The notes below the pieces were generated by a model. It searched no databases. It saw only the letters and a program-made list of their open reading frames with translations, and was not told where the DNA came from. A stretch of 64,000 nucleotides of DNA from Morella rubra (Eukaryota > Streptophyta > Magnoliopsida > Fagales > Myricaceae): NCBI GenBank assembly GCA_003952965.2, contig CM025852.1, positions 23,274,308-23,338,307 on the forward strand. Direction: 5' to 3'. This document shows positions 60,081 through 64,000 of the stretch, one piece after another. The stretch's first letter is position 1; the number at the start of each line of letters is the position of its first letter. The translations under genes were made by a program, and so were the position numbers.

Positions 60081-60212
60081 TGTATTATTTAATAATTTTT
60101 TAAAATGTTAACTTTAATTTATAGTGCATAATAAATTTTATTATTTAAATTTTATTTTAAGAGAACAACCTTCAAATAGTTGCAACTCACTTTGTCATCT
60201 GTTGCTAATAAA

Positions 60213-60575
60213 AGATAATGTTCGTTTTATAAGAATTTTAAGATTTTTAGATTTTGATAGAATTGTAAATATTTATGTAAATTAAAGTTTTAAAAGTTTT
60301 GTGTAAAAATTAATGAAAATTTTTAAAGATATTTAATTTTTATTGAAATTTATAAAAAGTTATAGAGTAAATGATTTGATGTAATTTTTTAATAAAAAAT
60401 ATTATAATTTAATGAAAAAGTATGAAGAGAGAATATTTATTATAATTTTTTAAAAAAATATATTAAAATTTGTGTGAAAAAATTATTCAAAATTTGTATA
60501 AAAATTATTAATAAATGAGTTGAATTTTTTAAATATTTATTTTGTGAATTTTATTAAGTGTGTTAAAATAATTTT
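60213..60575 (-). repeat. AT-rich dispersed repeat, copy 4 (inverted)
   Basis: Reverse complement of the family seen at 21820, 46455 and 62190; begins GTTCGTTTTATAAGAATTTT on the + strand. Confidence 0.5.
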
Positions 60576-60678
60576 ACAAATCAACATGTCCAAAGAACTT
60601 CCATAGAAGGCAAGGAGCGTGGTGGCCCCCACTCCCGAAAATGTACATTACATCTAAAAGACTCGAATGACACAAGAC

Positions 60679-60880
60679 TAAAGTCAGACATTCGGCGTCT
60701 TGAAGCCGTGAATAATTGAAAATATCAACGTATCGGACCTCGTGCATTTGACCCGTAAGCGTAATCAGACGCGCGGTAGAGTCCTTTCCTCTAGTGTTAC
60801 AAACCGACATAACCGGTCACTGTTGTTCAGATTACGACCGGTTTTGACCGGCATCAGAGGAAGGTGAGTGGACCTGATAT
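60679..60880 (+). repeat. 202-bp promoter tandem repeat, unit 1
   Basis: Starts TAAAGTCAGACATTCGGCGT and includes CGTATCGGACCTCGTGCATT, ACATAACCGGTCACTGTTGT and ACGACCGG...CCGGCATCAGAG. The next unit follows without a gap. Confidence 0.85.
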
Positions 60881-61080
60881 TAAAGTCAGACATTCGGCGT
60901 CTCGAAGCCGTGAATAATTGAAAATATCAACGTATCGGACCTCGTGCATTTGACCCGTAAAGCGTAATCAGACACGCGGTAGAGTTCTTTCCTCTAGTGT
61001 CATAAACCGACATAACCGGTCACTGTTGTTCAGATTACGACCGGATTTGACCGGCATCAGAGTAAGGTGAGTGGACCTGA
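60881..61080 (+). repeat. 202-bp promoter tandem repeat, unit 2
   Basis: Nearly identical to unit 1. The end of this unit leads into the upstream block shared with genes B1 and C. Confidence 0.85.
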
Positions 61081-61419
61081 AATCCGATGGCTAGCAAATT
61101 GCCATCCATGGCAGCGCGTGGATGAGGTGCATAATATGAATCCCCAACCGATGCTTCCATGTGCAGGCTATAATAATATTAATTAAAAAGGAAAGTTCGG
61201 CTTTCTGCTCCACTAGTGGGAGATATCAAATATTGAGCAGCAGGATAAGTATGGAGGAGTTTTGTATTTAGCAAATACTTTTCGTCAGATTACGTGGGAG
61301 TGAGAGTGGTGAAGGGGGAATACAGTATTTTCTTGATCTACTAATGCGCTCTTTCTTTGGCTCTGCAACTCATCCCTCTTCTAATTCAATCGCATAGAGA
61401 AGGATTGAAGGCTACAGCC
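61081..61419 (+). promoter_or_regulatory. Upstream region and 5' leader of gene E
   Basis: Shared with C: AGCAAATTGCCATCCATGGC, GGCTATAATAATA (possible TATA region, ~61165), AGCAGCAGGATAAGTATG. A short upstream ORF, ATG at 61344 to TAG at 61395-61397 (17 codons), lies in the leader. Confidence 0.5.
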
Positions 61420-63879
61420 ATGGCGGAATTACCGGTGGTTTTCATCTTTGCCTTTTGTGCTGCTTGCTTCTTTGGCATGATCGAGCTGGCTCAAGCTCAA
61501 AATGTCACTGATCCTGTTGAAGGTGTCCTCTCTCTCTCTCTCTCTCTCTCATGCCAGCACAGATTTTCGCGTTTCAGTTATTGTTAGCAGTTGCTCAGTG
61601 CTCTGTTTTCTTTTGCATATTCATTCCACACGCGTGTAGTGATCTGAAAACTGTTTCTTCTGAAATTATTAAGAAGCCCCAATATGACAGAAGAGCTTCA
61701 GAAATCTCTTAGGTTCAAACTTCAAACCCAAAGAATGATGCTGAAAAAATGAAACTGCACACTGAACTTCTGATTTTCTAGGTTATGTCCAAATTTACCA
61801 GGCAGCATCTTAATTTTAAATTTTAAAACCTTTCGATATAGATATAATCAAATTTCTAACATTTTTTTAAAAAAAAAAAATTCTCTGTCTCTCTCTTCGT
61901 GAGGAGCACTACTACTATGGGAGAAAGCCATTGTACTTTTGGTGTGCTCTCAAACAAACTCGCCCCCTCTGACAAAAAGAAGAAGAAGAAGAAGAAGTTC
62001 ACCGCCTCTTACTTAACCCACCACCCCCAACAAGAAGAAACTCACCTTCAGTCAAAGGGCATGTGATTTTCTTTTTTCTTTTTTTTGTTGGCTTTTATCA
62101 GCTACATTGTTATTTGTTGAATTTCACGTCTACTGTATTCTGTCCAAAAGTCAAGAAAGAAATTGACGCATACCCAAAAATTTGGGACACTTTTGTTTTG
62201 TAAAAGTATTATAGGAGAAAATAAATATATTAAATTCACAAAACGAATATTCAAAACATCGAAAAAAATACTACACAAACACCAATACCTTTAATATAAA
62301 CTCTAACAACTTTTTATATAAATTCTAATACATTTTTCAACAAAAAAATCTAACAAATCTTTTCTATCTATACTTTTTTACCAAATTTCAATAATTTTTT
62401 ATTAAAAAATTACATCAAATTATCTCTCTTTATATTTTTTTAAAAATTTTAATAAAAATTAAATATTTTTTTAAAATTTTCACCAATTTTTACATAAAAA
62501 CCTATAGATAAATATTCACAATTCTATTAAAAAGTATAAAAATCTTACAATTTTTTATAAAACGAACGTACCAGTTAAATAGTGCTTTCTTTAAATTTTT
62601 TTTAATTGAAAGAAGTCCACAATTTTCGATAGATTTTAAACAGTGTTTTATTTTAATTAAAAGAAGTCCTCAATTTTCAATATATATTTTAATTGAAAGA
62701 AGTCCACAATTTTCGATATAAAACCCTTAATGGTGTTTGTTAGTCAAAATTTTTGGTAATTTTAATCTAATATGATAATTACAAAATATTATTTTTTGAT
62801 AATAATTCTCCCCTCATCAAATCATCCATTTTCACTATAATAAATATAAAAAATGAAAAAAAAATACATTTTTCACCCACGAACTACCATAGGTTTTGCA
62901 CTCTAAACTACTAATTTTGACACATTGCACCCTCTAACTACCAATTTTTGACACTTTGCACCTTTTATCAAATTTTCAGACTAAAATGACGATAATGCCC
63001 TTGACCCATTTTGCATATATTGAAAATATTGTTGTCAATTCATTAATTTTTCAAGGGTATTATTGTCAAATGGAGGTGCAAAGTATTTAATATTAATAGT
63101 TAGAGGGTGTAATGTGTCAAAGTGGGTAGTTTAGGGTGCAAGATGTTTAACATTGATAGTTTGAGGGTGCAATGTCTTAAAGATGGTAGTTTGAGGTGCA
63201 ATATGTTACTACCTTGGTAGTTTGTAGGTGAAAAATATATTTTTTCCATAAAAAATTTATTTAAATCATCTCTCTTTATTTTTTCACTAATTCCAACACC
63301 CTAAATTTTAATCATACTAAAATTTTAACACTCAAACATCAATTTCCTGAGCTCTTATTTTTTTTGTTAAGAATTTTTAGGATTCTTCAACTTTTAAATG
63401 TGAAAAAATTATAAATAATTTTCAAGTCATAATTTTCAAAACTGATAATAAAGACTTTCATCAGTCCACATTTTATTTGTTTTAGAGTTGCATTGGGGGC
63501 GTCTGAAAGTGTAGGGGACAACAAATTGTCTTTGTCAACGTAAATGGTTGTATGTGGAATTTTCTTTGGAGTGGAAATTGTAATGGCCGGATCCAGACGG
63601 GTGTGGCCGTCCGAGAGATTTGAAAGATTAGGAGAGATATTGTTTTGAAAAATAATTCTGTTCACTCTTATCTTCAAGCTTGCATTTGATTGCAGCGAGA
63701 GTTTTGAATTCAATGTTCCAACAATGGGGACTCAAGGCGCCGTCGGGTAAATGGAATATAAGCGGGAAATTGTGCAGTGGACAGGCCCTTGCCTCGAACA
63801 CCATCGAGACTTTAGGCAACCCTTTTATAAAGTGCGATTGTTCTGACAAAAATCAATCAACTTGTCACATTACCGAACT
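61420..63879 (+). CDS. Gene E: LRR-malectin RLK, exons 1-2, 3' end off window
   Basis: Exon 1 (61420-61522) encodes MAELPVVFIFAFCAACFFG through AQAQNVTDPVE, a signal peptide with the mature end near AQAQ. Exon 2 (63696-63879, 184 nt) is the LRR N-cap, three codons shorter than in A because of a deletion in the Cys-rich loop (CDCSDKNQSTCHITEL); the frame is kept. Intron 1 is long (~2.2 kb) and carries two transposon-like insertions. Intron 2 jumps after ~40 bp into sequence that in gene A lies ~1.2 kb further in (CTACCATCACCTTTGTGT), so it has been shortened. Whether the rest is intact cannot be seen. Confidence 0.8.
61528..61550 (+). repeat. (TC)n microsatellite just inside intron 1 of E
   Basis: About 11 TC repeats beginning 5 bp after the exon 1 donor. 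The copies at 25318 and 31234 are shorter, so it is length-variable among paralogs. Confidence 0.8.
62190..62575. repeat. AT-rich dispersed repeat, copy 5 (intron 1 of E)
   Basis: Left end TTTTGTTTTGTAAAAGTATT, right end TTTTTTATAAAACGAACGTA; internal phrases match 46455-46850. Confidence 0.5.
62855..63247. mobile_element. 393-bp Mutator-type MITE with 9-bp target duplication, intron 1 of E
   Basis: Flanked by ATAAAAAAT at 62846-62854 and 63248-63256. Outer ends are inverted (TTTTTCACCCACGAACTACC and, from the right on the minus strand, TTTTTCACCTACAAACTACC), and repeats of the TTGCACCC...AACTACC type fill the arms. A 9-bp duplication with long inverted ends fits a non-autonomous Mutator-like element. 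No coding capacity. Confidence 0.82.
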
Positions 63880-64000
63880 GTATGCGTATTTCTTTCTCTT
63901 GTTGTTTTTGTTTTTTTTTTTTGGGTGACTACCATCACCTTTGTGTAAACACTGTGGAGAACTTGGGTGATGTTAGTTGCTGATCTTTGAGCAGCCATTT

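Overview
The window is plant nuclear DNA, most likely from a dicot. It is AT-rich, with GT-AG introns, copia, LINE, Mutator-like and MITE-type elements, and receptor-kinase genes whose closest well-known relatives are the Arabidopsis LRR VIII-2 (LRR plus malectin-like) group (At1g56120, At1g56130, At1g56140, and At1g56145, known as CORK1/IGP1). It holds a tandem cluster of these genes, all on the + strand, at different stages of decay. I saw no tRNA, rRNA or CRISPR. I read the exons by eye from splice sites and from comparison between the copies.

Layout. Gene A (162-18900) has exons 2 to 24 open and in frame; exon 1 lies off the left edge. Its intron 5 carries a copia element (2572-8919) with a 5-bp target duplication, and that element is itself split by a 1.48-kb solo LTR (6911-8392). 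Starting 25 bp after gene A's stop is a Mutator-like element (18925-19793) with ~210-bp inverted ends around an antisense cytochrome P450 fragment. Then come two nearly identical copies of a 5.9-kb segment (21401-27318 and 27319 to ~33230). Each holds a broken LRR fragment (exons 3 to 6), a conserved spacer/promoter, and exons 1 and 2 of a receptor gene. In the second copy these two exons run on into gene C (31128-44933), which has all 24 exons but a damaged exon 5 donor and a +1 frameshift in exon 16.

Downstream are a relic spacer, LINE debris (45.6 kb and 47.8-50.9 kb), a probable solo LTR (52504-53130) and pseudogene D (53706-57262), which keeps only malectin to kinase exons with several frameshifts. 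A second Mutator-like element (58168-58903), another spacer and a promoter with a 202-bp tandem duplication lead to gene E (from 61420), of which only exons 1 and 2 are in the window.

An intact gene of this type would encode a single-pass plasma-membrane receptor of about 1,027 residues: signal peptide, LRR N-cap, about 12 LRR units mostly on separate 72-nt phase-2 exons, malectin-like domain, transmembrane helix and an RD-type Ser/Thr kinase. CORK1/IGP1 relatives perceive cell-wall-derived oligosaccharides; whether these copies do so is inference. The main biological theme is birth and death of a receptor cluster by unequal exchange and transposons. I did not find a clearly new biochemical system.
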